Part shown: one piece after another, positions 52,141-61,250 of the stretch
How positions within the stretch are numbered: the stretch's first letter is position 1
Layout: each line of letters begins with the position of its first letter
Assembly (NCBI GenBank): GCA_031979385.1
Contig: DALZEF010000002.1
Coordinates: forward strand, 145,186-209,185
Direction of reading: 5' to 3'
Length of the DNA stretch: 64,000 bases
DNA from: Timonella sp031979385
Lineage (GTDB): Bacteria; Actinomycetota; Actinomycetes; Actinomycetales; Cellulomonadaceae
Notes under the pieces: model-generated
Database searches by the model: none
The model's input: only the letters and a program-made list of their open reading frames with translations
What the model was told of the DNA's origin: nothing
Translations under genes and position numbers: made by a program

Positions 52141-53277
52141 TTACTCGACCGGGCCGAGCAGCGCGTTTGCCCACGCGGAATGGACCGACTCGTCGTCAGA
52201 GGGATGGAACACCCCGGCCAGGACGTCCCGGTACAGGCGGGAGAGCTCGGAGCGGTTGAAATACGACGACCCGCCGGATACCCGGACGGCCTTCTCCACT
52301 GTGCGAAGCGCGACCTCAGTGGCACGTGATTTGACGTTCGACAACTGTGGAAACCACAGTGGGCCACGGTCCACGCCATTGTCCACATCAGCGGCCGCGC
52401 TCTTGATGAGCGGGAACAGGACATCGAGTTCCATCGCCGCATCCGCGATTCGCCAGCGGATGGCCGGATCGTTCGCATACACGCTTCCCAAGGCCTTCGA
52501 CGTGCGCTTCTTCACAGTCGCAACAGCAACATCAAGGGCGCGCTGCGCGATACCGGTGTAGACGGAGGCGAGTAGAATCTCGAAGTTCGCAAAGATGCCG
52601 AAGATGAACGGGTCCGCGCTCGGTCCTGAGGGGATGCGACGTACGATACGGCCCGCCGGGGCATACGCGCCATCCAGCACGGTGGTGCAGGACTGCGAGG
52701 CACGCATTCCCATCGTGTCCCAGTCGTCCTTCACGGTGACGCCCTCATCGCGTCCCACGAAGCCCCATACATTGAGTTGCTCTCCGTCTGGGCCTGTCTC
52801 GGCCCCGAACGTTCCAAGCTTGGTCCAGCCGGGGGACAGGGACGTGAAGATCTTGGTGCCGTAAAAGCGGTAGCCGCCGTCATCCTGTGCGCGAGCTTCG
52901 GAGTCAGAGCCAAACAGCACGAGATCGTTGCCCGCCTCGGAAACGCCAAACGCAAAGACATCTCCACGTACAGCGTCTTCAAACATGAAATTCATGGATG
53001 CATCGCCGGTGCGGTACACGGTGTTGGCCACGCCCAGCCAGACCTGGTGCATGTTCACCGCGAGCGCGGTGGCAGGAGCCGCGCCAGCTAGGCGCATCTG
53101 CTCTCGGGTGATCTCCTCTAAGGTCAGCCCTGCTCCGCCGAACTCCCTAGGTACGAATGCGGTGAAGTATCCGGCCTCTTTGAGGTCTTCGAAGTCCTCA
53201 GTGAAGAACGTGTTGTCGCGGTCATATGCGGCTGCGCGTTCCCTGATTGTTTCGAGCAGGGTATCGCTGAGAAACAT
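52141..53277 (-). CDS. Acyl-CoA dehydrogenase family protein
   Basis: Flavoenzyme of 378 residues of the acyl-CoA dehydrogenase fold: N-terminal helical (AFVPREFGGAGLTLEE), middle beta (FAFGVSEAGND, GTKIFTSLSPGW) and C-terminal helical domains. The C-terminus (FHPSDDESVHSAWANALLGP) lacks a clear catalytic Glu at the usual place of short-chain enzymes, so the substrate and even the reaction are uncertain; distant members include flavin monooxygenases. The start at 53277 has AAAGG upstream; a longer open frame continues to 53475 but lacks homology. Electrons would go to the nearby EtfBA. Confidence 0.82.
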   Translation of the reverse strand: MFLSDTLLETIRERAAAYDRDNTFFTEDFEDLKEAGYFTAFVPREFGGAGLTLEEITREQMRLAGAAPATALAVNMHQVWLGVANTVYRTGDASMNFMFEDAVRGDVFAFGVSEAGNDLVLFGSDSEARAQDDGGYRFYGTKIFTSLSPGWTKLGTFGAETGPDGEQLNVWGFVGRDEGVTVKDDWDTMGMRASQSCTTVLDGAYAPAGRIVRRIPSGPSADPFIFGIFANFEILLASVYTGIAQRALDVAVATVKKRTSKALGSVYANDPAIRWRIADAAMELDVLFPLIKSAAADVDNGVDRGPLWFPQLSNVKSRATEVALRTVEKAVRVSGGSSYFNRSELSRLYRDVLAGVFHPSDDESVHSAWANALLGPVE

Positions 53278-53464
53278 CGCTTGCCTTTCGCAGTTGTGAT
53301 TGTGGTGCGCGTGGCACTGTGGCTCGTCGGCCAGTTTCGATCTTACGGGGTGGGCGAACCAGGTGTGATTGGAGCGGTGTGTGCGGCGAATCGTGGTGAG
53401 TGGCGTCTGTCCCACTTGCGCTCGTGGGGCAGAATCGGTGGAACTTCGCGAGTAAACTGGGCGC

Positions 53465-54676
53465 GTGACCACCAACCGTTCTGCCTATTTTGACCACGCT
53501 GCGACGACACCGATGGAGTCGTCCGCGATTTCGGTGTACGCACAGCGGATGGCCGAGGTCGGTAATGCGTCATCGCTGCATGGCCCAGGTCGTGCCGCGC
53601 GGCGCGTGGTTGAGGAATCGCGTGAATCGATCGCGCGCGCATTCGGTGCCCGCCCGAGTGAACTGGTGTTCACGGGGGGTGGCACGGAGTCCGACAATCT
53701 TGCCCTGAAGGGCATGTTCTGGTCTCGGAACCAGGACACCGAACGGCCGATCCTGCTGATTTCCGCGATTGAGCACCATGCGGTCCTCGACCCAGCGGAG
53801 TGGTTACAGAATCATGAGGGCGCTCAGGTCATCTTCATTCCGGTGGATGAGCGCGGCGTTGTGGACACCGGGTTCATTGACAACTACCTTGCCGAGCACG
53901 GTGAGCGGGTGGCCTGCGTGTGCGTGATGTGGGCGAACAACGAGATCGGCACGGTCCAACCGATCGCGGATGTGGTTGCCGCTGCGCACGAGTACGGTGT
54001 GCCTGTTCACTGCGATGCGGTTCAGGCGGCTGGGCACCTTGAGGTGAACTTTGCCGAATCCGGGCTTGACTCTATGGCGATCACCGCGCACAAGCTCGGT
54101 GGTCCCGTGGGGGTGGGCGCGCTTTTTGTGCGACGGGAACTGACGCTGACCCCGGTCATTCACGGTGGTGGGCAGGAACGCACGATCCGCTCCGGCACGC
54201 TTGACGTTGCGGGTATCGCGGCGTTTGCGCAGGCCGTGAGGGTTGTGAGTGCTCGCAGGGCTGAGGAGTCGGCGCGGTTGGCACTGATTCGCGACGACTT
54301 GGTGACGCGGGTGCGTCAGGCGATTCCCAGCGCGGTTCTGCGAGGCATCGATCCGCTTGGGCCGGACCGGGAGTTGCGGCTGCCGGGTAATGCGCACTTC
54401 ACGTTTGAGAACTGTGAGGGCGATTCGCTCATCTATCTCTTGGATTCCCAAGGCGTCGCGGCGTCGACGGGATCGGCCTGCCAAGCTGGTGTGCCGCAGC
54501 CTTCACATGTGCTCCTTGCCATGGGGATCGAAGAGCGTGAGGCGCGTGGCGCGCTCCGCTTTTCGCTCGGGAACACAACTTCTGCCGAAGATGTTGACCT
54601 TTTGTTAGACGTTTTGCCGCAGGCCGTTGAGCGTGCGAGCGCGGCGGGGCTTGCCTCCGCCGGAATTAGCCGCTGA
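53465..54676 (+). CDS. Cysteine desulfurase (IscS/NifS type)
   Basis: PLP enzyme of 403 residues that removes sulfur from cysteine for tRNA thiolation and Fe-S clusters. PLP-Lys is K210 in ITAHKLGG, with H104 and D184 in the cofactor site. The persulfide Cys is C339 in STGSACQAG, in the long-loop context of group I enzymes. TAAACT lies 6 nt before the GTG and no ribosome site is present, so the message is probably leaderless. mnmA follows after 25 bp; the pair supplies sulfur for 2-thiouridine in tRNA, as in mycobacteria. Confidence 0.94.
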   Translation: MTTNRSAYFDHAATTPMESSAISVYAQRMAEVGNASSLHGPGRAARRVVEESRESIARAFGARPSELVFTGGGTESDNLALKGMFWSRNQDTERPILLISAIEHHAVLDPAEWLQNHEGAQVIFIPVDERGVVDTGFIDNYLAEHGERVACVCVMWANNEIGTVQPIADVVAAAHEYGVPVHCDAVQAAGHLEVNFAESGLDSMAITAHKLGGPVGVGALFVRRELTLTPVIHGGGQERTIRSGTLDVAGIAAFAQAVRVVSARRAEESARLALIRDDLVTRVRQAIPSAVLRGIDPLGPDRELRLPGNAHFTFENCEGDSLIYLLDSQGVAASTGSACQAGVPQPSHVLLAMGIEEREARGALRFSLGNTTSAEDVDLLLDVLPQAVERASAAGLASAGISR

Positions 54677-54701
54677 ACACGCGGTAAAGGAGAGGGATTT
54701 C

Positions 54702-55979
54702 ATGCGGGTTTTGGCCGCAATGTCAGGAGGGGTTGACTCCGCCGTGGCTGCCGCCCTTGCCGTTGAGGCAGGGCACGAAGTGGTTGGCGTGCACATGGCG
54801 CTGTCCCGCAACCGCAATCAGTTCCGTTCAGGTTCGCGGGGTTGCTGCTCGATTGAGGACGCAGGTGATGCGCGCCGTGCCGCAGACATTCTCGGTATCC
54901 CGTACTACGTGTGGGACATGTCCGAGAAGTTCGAGGACACCGTTATCGCAGACTTCGTGTCCGAGTATGAGGCCGGGCGCACCCCCAACCCGTGCGTGCG
55001 CTGTAACGAGTTCATCAAGTTTGAGGCGCTGCTTGACAAGGCGCGTGCGCTCGGATTCGATGCGGTTGCCACCGGGCACTACGCGCAGATAATAGAGCGG
55101 GAATACACTGATTCATCCGGGGCGTCCAAGACCATCCGCGAACTGCACCGTTCCCCGAACACCGCCAAGGACCAGTCCTATGTCCTGGCAGTGATGGGGC
55201 CATCGCGGATCAAGCACGCGATCTTCCCCCTCGGTGGCTACGCCTCAAAGGATGAGGTGCGCTCCGAGGCCGAGACCCGTGGTCTGGGTGTCTCCAACAA
55301 GCCCGACTCCTATGACATTTGCTTTGTCGCGGACGGTGATACCAAGGGTTTCTTGGCGGAGCGTCTGGGAGACCGGCCCGGAGAGATCCGAGACGTTGAC
55401 GGAAACATCGTGGGTGCGCACGATGGTGCCTACGCGTACACGGTCGGTCAGCGTAAGGGACTCGCGCTGGGCAACCCTGCCGCCGACGGCAAGCCACGCT
55501 ATGTGGTGGAGACCAACACAAAGACCAACACCGTCATCGTGGGCCCGGCGGAACTCTTGACCGTCAACCGGATCGTAGGGGACAAGGCCGTGTGGTTTGC
55601 GGATGATGTGCTCGACCAGGTGAACCTCAATGAGCAGGGATCTGACTGGTTCGACGTCGAGGTTCAGGTCCGTGCTCACGGTATTCCCGTTGCCGGACGC
55701 GCTCGCGCCGTGTCCCTGAAGCGCGCTGAAGAGATGCTCGGTCAAGGCAAGGAGCATCTCGCACAACAGTGCGGTCGCGCTGAGGGGGTTCCCGTCGCGG
55801 AGGCGAATCGTTCCATGATCGAGGTTGAACTGTCGGGTGGCACCCTACGGGGCGTTGCTGCAGGCCAGTCACTCGTGATCTACTCCGGAACACGCGTGCT
55901 CGGTCAGGCCACCGTGGTGGCATCGGACCGCAAGGCAACGGTGGCCCAGGCGCCAGCCGCGGAGCGCGTTGTCGCATGA
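54702..55979 (+). CDS. mnmA: tRNA-specific 2-thiouridylase MnmA
   Basis: Enzyme of 425 residues that thiolates U34 of tRNA Lys, Glu and Gln. The PP-loop SGGVDS is at residues 8-13. The catalytic cysteines are C101 in NPCVRCNEFIKF and C207 in DSYDICFVADGD. It is longer than E. coli MnmA (368) through a longer C-terminal beta-barrel region. AAAGGAGAG precedes the ATG. The next gene overlaps its stop by 4 bases. Confidence 0.95.
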   Translation: MRVLAAMSGGVDSAVAAALAVEAGHEVVGVHMALSRNRNQFRSGSRGCCSIEDAGDARRAADILGIPYYVWDMSEKFEDTVIADFVSEYEAGRTPNPCVRCNEFIKFEALLDKARALGFDAVATGHYAQIIEREYTDSSGASKTIRELHRSPNTAKDQSYVLAVMGPSRIKHAIFPLGGYASKDEVRSEAETRGLGVSNKPDSYDICFVADGDTKGFLAERLGDRPGEIRDVDGNIVGAHDGAYAYTVGQRKGLALGNPAADGKPRYVVETNTKTNTVIVGPAELLTVNRIVGDKAVWFADDVLDQVNLNEQGSDWFDVEVQVRAHGIPVAGRARAVSLKRAEEMLGQGKEHLAQQCGRAEGVPVAEANRSMIEVELSGGTLRGVAAGQSLVIYSGTRVLGQATVVASDRKATVAQAPAAERVVA

Positions 55980-57013
55980 CCGGTGTCGTCGGGCCTGGAC
56001 TGTGGCCGGGCGAGGATATCCTGCCCGCTCAACTCGAGATCTTTGAGGACCTAAGTCAGGCTCCCACCGGGGTCACCGCCGCTCCGTTTCTTGCGGAACT
56101 TCCGCAGCGCGCTGCCTGGGCAACCCGTATTGGCCGAACCCTCGCCGTGCTTGAGGAAGTACCCTACGAACTGGGACCTCATGGCTGGAAGCTCGCTGAC
56201 CGCGGTGGGCGCGACCGTGAACGTGCGCAGAGTCTGTTGACACAAGACCTCGAGGCCTTCGCAATCGCTGGTGCAGGGTTTGACGGACCCATCACGATTG
56301 ATCTGACTGGCCCGTGGACTCTGGCCGCCCAGTTGTACCTTGCTCGTGGGGATCGAGCACTTACGGATTTCGGTGCGGTTGGAGATCTGGCACTGTCACT
56401 CGCACAGGGAACCAGCGGGCTCGTCGCCAAGCTGCACAGCCAACTACCTGGTGCACACATCACGATCCATCTGCACGAGCATCTCCTCGGGCAGATCGCC
56501 GCAGGCGTCCTGCCCACCTTCTCCGGCTACTCGCGCATCCCGGCGGTTCCCGGACCGACCCTCGTGCAGCACTTAAAACCCGTCGTTGAAACGATTAAGT
56601 CGAGTAGTGCACGCGTTGCAGTGAACGTCGGCGACGCTTGGGTCGGCATCGCCCCCGTCGTGCACAGCGAAGCCGACGCACTCGTCATGGACTTCGGGCG
56701 ATCCGACTCCTGGAACGAACGCGGCTGGGAACTGATCGCGCGCGTTGTCGAACGCGGAACCCACCTGTGGCTCGGTTTACCTGCACCGCAGGTTTCACAG
56801 TGTTCAGGGCCAAACCTCAAGAGTCTTGCTGACACGCTGCTCGTACCCTGGCACCGGATGGGTCTCGAACCGTCCCGTCTCGCCGATACCGTCATCACCC
56901 AGAGCGCGGTGGCAGCCCGCGAGCTGTATCACCAAGGTTCGACCGCCGCACGTGGGTCCATTGCGACCCTCAAACGCGTTGCCGAACATATCGCCGAAAG
57001 TTCCGCACAGTAG
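55976..57013 (+). CDS. MetE-like (UROD/MetE superfamily) protein of unknown function
   Basis: Cytoplasmic protein of 345 residues with the TIM-barrel pattern of the cobalamin-independent methionine synthase C-terminal half (GPITIDLTGPWTLAAQLYL is typical). The Zn-binding His-x-Cys of true MetE is not visible: the corresponding region reads ITIHLHEHLLGQIAAG. It is therefore probably not a methionine synthase. Its position between mnmA and ligA matches a conserved actinobacterial gene (Rv3015c in M. tuberculosis). Start and mnmA stop overlap as ATGA, implying coupled translation and perhaps a link to tRNA modification. Confidence 0.72.
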   Translation: MTGVVGPGLWPGEDILPAQLEIFEDLSQAPTGVTAAPFLAELPQRAAWATRIGRTLAVLEEVPYELGPHGWKLADRGGRDRERAQSLLTQDLEAFAIAGAGFDGPITIDLTGPWTLAAQLYLARGDRALTDFGAVGDLALSLAQGTSGLVAKLHSQLPGAHITIHLHEHLLGQIAAGVLPTFSGYSRIPAVPGPTLVQHLKPVVETIKSSSARVAVNVGDAWVGIAPVVHSEADALVMDFGRSDSWNERGWELIARVVERGTHLWLGLPAPQVSQCSGPNLKSLADTLLVPWHRMGLEPSRLADTVITQSAVAARELYHQGSTAARGSIATLKRVAEHIAESSAQ

Positions 57014-57019
57014 CCAACG

Positions 57020-58339
57020 ATGTCTGCAACATCCAGAATCCTGGTCGACACGACCCCCTTGAAGGAATCGCCCGCATTCGCCCGCCTGTGGTGGGGGCTC
57101 GGGGTCTCCAACTTCGGAGCACAGGTCACCGTCATGGCTGTGGGACTCGAGGTCTACGACATCACGCAGTCCACGTTCAAAGTTGGGTTGCTCGGACTCG
57201 CCGCGCTGATTCCCCTAGTCCTTCTCGGACTGTATGGCGGCGCACTTGTCGATGTGTACGACAGACGTAAAGTCTCGTTGATCACCTCAAGCGCACTGTG
57301 GGTCATCACCGCGACACTTGCGCTTCAGGCCTGGGCGGGTGTCCGCAATGAATATGTGCTCTACACTCTGGTGGCGCTGCAATCCGCCTGCTTTGCCGTG
57401 AACAACCCGGCCCGCCAGGCCATCATCCCCAAGCTGCTGCGTCCAGAACTCATGCCCGCTGCCAACTCACTGATGGGATTGACCGGAAACCTAGCCTTCA
57501 GCGTCGGGCCTCTTATCGGGGCATTGCTCGTGCAGTTCTTCGGATACGCAACCGCCTATACGATCGACGCCGCTCTCTATCTTGCGGCCCTCTTCGCGGT
57601 GTTCAAACTGCCGCCAATGCGTCCCGACCCTGAGCTTGACGCTGACGGCAACCCCAAACCCCGTCGACGAGTGGGGCTGCGTTCCGTTCTCGACGGGTTC
57701 GCCTACCTCAAGACTCAGTCCGATGTGCGCATGACCTTCCTCGTGGACCTGTGTGCCATGATCTTCGCATCGCCCAAAGTACTGCTGCCCGCAATCGGCA
57801 TGATCGCGCTCGGCGGTGGAAGCACGACCGTGGGTCTGCTGACAGCTGGAGTCGCAATTGGCGGTATCTTCGCCTCCGCCTTCTCCGGAGGCTTAACTCG
57901 CGTGACCAAACAGGGCAAGGTGATCGCCTACGCGATCACGGCGTGGGGACTGTCCATCGTTGCATTCGGCGTGATCGTTGTGGCGGCAGGACAGAACACC
58001 CCAAGCGAACCAAAATGGTCGTACATCATCGCCGCGACAATCGCCCTGGCACTCGCAGGAGCCTCCGATCAGGTGTCAGCGATATTCCGCCAAACCATCC
58101 TGCAGACCGCGACCCCCGATCACATGCGAGGACGGCTCCAAGGCGTGTTCATCGTCGTGGTGGCCGGTGGTCCGCGCCTTGGGGAGATGTGGCTCGGGAC
58201 CGAGGCCACCTGGTGGGGTGAGGGCAACGCTGCCATTATCGGTGGAATCACCTGCATCGTTGCGCTGTGGCTCCTGCTTGCCTGGCAGAAGAACTTCCTA
58301 AAATACGACTCCCGTACAGCAGTCTCCTACCTGAGATAG
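57020..58339 (+). CDS. MFS exporter, EntS/MFS_3 type
   Basis: Integral membrane protein of 439 residues with about 12 predicted helices. It matches the MFS_3 group that includes the enterobactin exporter EntS, with conserved GALVDVYDRRKVSLI in the loop between helices 2 and 3 and PARQAIIPKLL after helix 4. A central cytoplasmic loop contains a basic patch (PKPRRRVGLRSV). Substrate unknown. It begins 6 bp after the MetE-like gene and ends at a hairpin at 58367, so it is the last gene of the iscS-mnmA operon. Confidence 0.85.
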   Translation: MSATSRILVDTTPLKESPAFARLWWGLGVSNFGAQVTVMAVGLEVYDITQSTFKVGLLGLAALIPLVLLGLYGGALVDVYDRRKVSLITSSALWVITATLALQAWAGVRNEYVLYTLVALQSACFAVNNPARQAIIPKLLRPELMPAANSLMGLTGNLAFSVGPLIGALLVQFFGYATAYTIDAALYLAALFAVFKLPPMRPDPELDADGNPKPRRRVGLRSVLDGFAYLKTQSDVRMTFLVDLCAMIFASPKVLLPAIGMIALGGGSTTVGLLTAGVAIGGIFASAFSGGLTRVTKQGKVIAYAITAWGLSIVAFGVIVVAAGQNTPSEPKWSYIIAATIALALAGASDQVSAIFRQTILQTATPDHMRGRLQGVFIVVVAGGPRLGEMWLGTEATWWGEGNAAIIGGITCIVALWLLLAWQKNFLKYDSRTAVSYLR

Positions 58340-58366
58340 GATCTCGCAGGCAGCACTGAAACAAGA

Positions 58367-58399
58367 AGGGTGCGGATTCGATGAACGATTCCGCACCCT
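58367..58399. terminator. Bidirectional hairpin terminator
   Basis: AGGGTGCGGATTCG and CGATTCCGCACCCT pair over 14 bp with one mismatch between the convergent MFS and NUDIX genes. Confidence 0.75.
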
Positions 58400-58448
58400 C
58401 TTGGGCGTAAGTACATATGAGCCAAACGTTCGGCTCAGTCACGGCTGA

Positions 58449-58982
58449 TCAGGCTGCACGCGTCTTATCACCGGGTTGTTCACCCTCGGACTGCGGCGGA
58501 TCTTCCTGACCGTCACCGAGTTCGGCGACTGAGGCCAGGGCCTCTGTTTGAGGCACTACGTCCTGATCGGTGTCGAGGATCATTGGGAGGATGACGTCCT
58601 TGAACAGGGGAGCGGCGTTGATGTCTTCTGCCGCCTGGCGAGGAGTGAACCACGCGAGCTGTTCGATCTCGGCGTCTGCGAGTACCTTGGCTGATTCACC
58701 AGGGCGCAACCGCACACGAAGGCAGTCCGCGGTGATAGTGAAGCCTGGTTCGTTGGCTGCCGGGGCATCGAACGTGCCAATGGTCTTGAATCGGTTGGTG
58801 TCGAAGTTGAGACCGGTCTCCTCGAGGACCTCGCGCTGTGCGGTCTCGGCGATGGATTCGCCGTGTTGAGGCTTGCCACCGGGTTGGATGAAGGTTTCGG
58901 TTCCGCGCTTACGCACGAGCAGGATGTTGTCGTCGTGATCCTGCACGAGGACGGCGACCACGTGGATGTTGTTACTGTTCAT
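58449..58982 (-). CDS. NUDIX hydrolase
   Basis: Protein of 177 residues that should hydrolyse a nucleoside diphosphate derivative. The Nudix box reads GKPQHGESIAETAQREVLEE followed by TGL, with all conserved Glu present. The last 35 residues are acidic and variable. Its ATG lies inside the last 11 bases of the upstream prolyl oligopeptidase gene, with GGGAG 10 nt before it, so translation is coupled. Substrate not predictable. Confidence 0.9.
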   Translation of the reverse strand: MNSNNIHVVAVLVQDHDDNILLVRKRGTETFIQPGGKPQHGESIAETAQREVLEETGLNFDTNRFKTIGTFDAPAANEPGFTITADCLRVRLRPGESAKVLADAEIEQLAWFTPRQAAEDINAAPLFKDVILPMILDTDQDVVPQTEALASVAELGDGQEDPPQSEGEQPGDKTRAA

Positions 58983-61116
58983 GGCTGAGGTTCTCCCAGA
59001 GGAACTGGTACGAGAGCGTTGCAACGTAGGCTGCCTGACTGTTGTCGCTTGAACCTGCGTGTCCGCCCTCGGTGTTTTCGTAGTAGGTGACGTCCTTGCC
59101 CGCCGTGATCATCGCAGCCGCAAGTTTACGGGCGTGACCAGGGTGGACTCGGTCGTCTTTGGTCGAGGTGTAGAACATGACCGGAGGGTACGCGCGGCCC
59201 GCATCGAAGAGGTGATACGGGGAGAACGTAGAGATGTAATCCCACTCCTGCGGTACATCGGGGTCGCCGTATTCGGCCATCCAGGACGCACCCGCAAGCA
59301 GGTGCGTGTATCGCTTCATGTCCAGAAGGGGAACACCGATTACCACTGCACCGAAAAGGTCAGGGTACTGCGTGAGCATATTTCCGGTGAGCAGACCACC
59401 GTTGGACCGTCCTTCTACCCCCAAGTGTGGGGTAGAGGTGACCCCTCGCGCAATGAGATCTTTGGCCACGGAGGAAAAGTCCTGATAGGCGCGGTGCCTG
59501 TTCTCTTTGAGCGCAGCCTGATGCCATCGAGGCCCGTATTCTCCGCCGCCGCGGATGTTTGCCACAGCATAGGCGCCGCCACGTTCAAGCCACCCGCGCC
59601 CTAGGGCACCCGAGTAGTTGGGCGTCAACGAGATCTCGAAACCACCGTAACCGTACAGCAGCGTCGGGGTGGTGCCATCGAGCACTATGTCAGAGCTGTG
59701 AATCAGGAAATAGGGAACTCGTGTCCCATCATCGGAGATCGCAAAGTTTTGTGACACCGCGTACCTGCTCGGATCAAAGAACGACGGCATCGACTTCAGC
59801 GGCTCAAGAATCGGGACGTTCTCTGTTTCCTGCGTGGCGAGCAGATCGTCGAGGCTAGCACGTAGCAGGGTGGTTGGGGTGAGATAGTCGGTGGTGACGA
59901 TCCACACGTCGTTGGACTCATCCGAGTCGACAGCGCCCACGGATACCGTGCCGAGTTCCGGCAGCCCGGCCAATGGCTTTTCGCGCCACTGGCCTTGCGA
60001 CGAATCGGTGGGTGGGATCAGTACGCTCAACTTGTTCTTCACGTCTTCCAAAACGTTGAGCACAAGGTAGTCCCTCGTGAATGAGGCTCCCGCAAGACTG
60101 GTTGTGTCCGTTGGCGCAAACAGCACCGTGAACTTGCGATTTCCGTTGAGGAATCTCTCAAAATCTGTGACGAGGAGGGAGCCCGCTGCGTAGGTCGCAT
60201 GGTCCAGAACCCAGTCCTCACGCAGTTCCACCAAGACCAGGTCCCGGTATGCGGAGACCTCGGCCGAATTGGGAACCTCAAGCAGAGTGAGCGTGCCGTC
60301 GTCTTCGAGCAGATAGGTCTCGGAGTTGTAGAACGCGATTGAGCGGCTCACGAAGCTGCGTTCGAAGCCCGGTGTAAACGAATGCCACGCTGAGATGTAC
60401 ATGTCCTCGTCATCTCCGGCATAGACGACGGCCGCATCCTCAAATCGCTGCCCACGCTGTAACCGCTTGGCGATGCGTGGATAGCCGGAACCGGTCAGGG
60501 TCGGGTTGCCGTCCTGGTCAGGGCCGAAGTCAGTGTAAACGAAGACCTCATCACGGTTGATCCAGCGCAGTCCACCCTTGGACTCGGGGCGGAAGAAACC
60601 TCCATTCTCAGGAGCGATGAAGGAACGGGTGGTCAGATCGAACTCGCGGGTTTCGTCAGCGTCGGTGCCGCCGCGAGACAAGCTGACAAGTGCTCGATCA
60701 TAGTCAGGCCGCAGCAAACGAGCACCGTGGAACACCCACTGCTCATCCTCGGCCTCACACAGAGCGTCAACGTCAAGCAGGACGTCCCACTGGGGTTGCT
60801 CGCTCTCATATGACTCCTCGGTGGTGCGGCGCCACAGTCCACGCGGGTGATTGGCGTCGCGCCAGAAGTTGTAGAGGAACCCGCCAGCATACGAGACCAT
60901 GGGAATCTTGTCGTCGGAGTCCAGCACCTCACGGATGCTCCTCTCGACTGCCGCAAACTCGTCGGTTGCGGCGAAACGCTCCCGTGACTTCGCGTTTTGT
61001 TCTTCGACCCACTCGAGCGCCTGGTCTGACGTAATGTGTTCAAGCCAGAAATGAGGGTCCTGAGCGACTGCTTCTTCCTGAGTGAGGAACTCATGCTTCA
61101 TGGATGCCATGGACAT
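58972..61116 (-). CDS. Prolyl oligopeptidase family serine peptidase (S9A)
   Basis: Cytoplasmic peptidase of about 714 residues that cuts short peptides, usually after proline. An N-terminal beta-propeller (about 60-430) shields an alpha/beta hydrolase domain with GGGEYGPRWHQAALKENR, the nucleophile Ser in GRSNGGLL, the Asp in TSTKDDRVHPGHA and the His in EGGHAGSSD. Starts at 61140, 61116 and 61101 are in frame; 61116 has GGGG about 9 nt upstream and is preferred. It diverges from ligA and is followed by the coupled NUDIX gene. Confidence 0.9.
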   Translation of the reverse strand: MSMASMKHEFLTQEEAVAQDPHFWLEHITSDQALEWVEEQNAKSRERFAATDEFAAVERSIREVLDSDDKIPMVSYAGGFLYNFWRDANHPRGLWRRTTEESYESEQPQWDVLLDVDALCEAEDEQWVFHGARLLRPDYDRALVSLSRGGTDADETREFDLTTRSFIAPENGGFFRPESKGGLRWINRDEVFVYTDFGPDQDGNPTLTGSGYPRIAKRLQRGQRFEDAAVVYAGDDEDMYISAWHSFTPGFERSFVSRSIAFYNSETYLLEDDGTLTLLEVPNSAEVSAYRDLVLVELREDWVLDHATYAAGSLLVTDFERFLNGNRKFTVLFAPTDTTSLAGASFTRDYLVLNVLEDVKNKLSVLIPPTDSSQGQWREKPLAGLPELGTVSVGAVDSDESNDVWIVTTDYLTPTTLLRASLDDLLATQETENVPILEPLKSMPSFFDPSRYAVSQNFAISDDGTRVPYFLIHSSDIVLDGTTPTLLYGYGGFEISLTPNYSGALGRGWLERGGAYAVANIRGGGEYGPRWHQAALKENRHRAYQDFSSVAKDLIARGVTSTPHLGVEGRSNGGLLTGNMLTQYPDLFGAVVIGVPLLDMKRYTHLLAGASWMAEYGDPDVPQEWDYISTFSPYHLFDAGRAYPPVMFYTSTKDDRVHPGHARKLAAAMITAGKDVTYYENTEGGHAGSSDNSQAAYVATLSYQFLWENLSHEQ

Positions 61117-61250
61117 TAACTTAACCCCACTGACCGACATTCCAACGCGGACCTACTACCCCTCGCGGTACTTCTCCCCAGCATTCACACATAACTCCAT
61201 GCCGAAAAGTTCGGTGACTCCAGACTCTCAAAATCGTGGAAAATAGAACC

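Noticed and set aside
50999..52174. Minus-strand frame of 391 residues opposite etfA
   Set aside because: It is antisense to a certain etfA gene and runs through the palindromes at 51923 and 52002.
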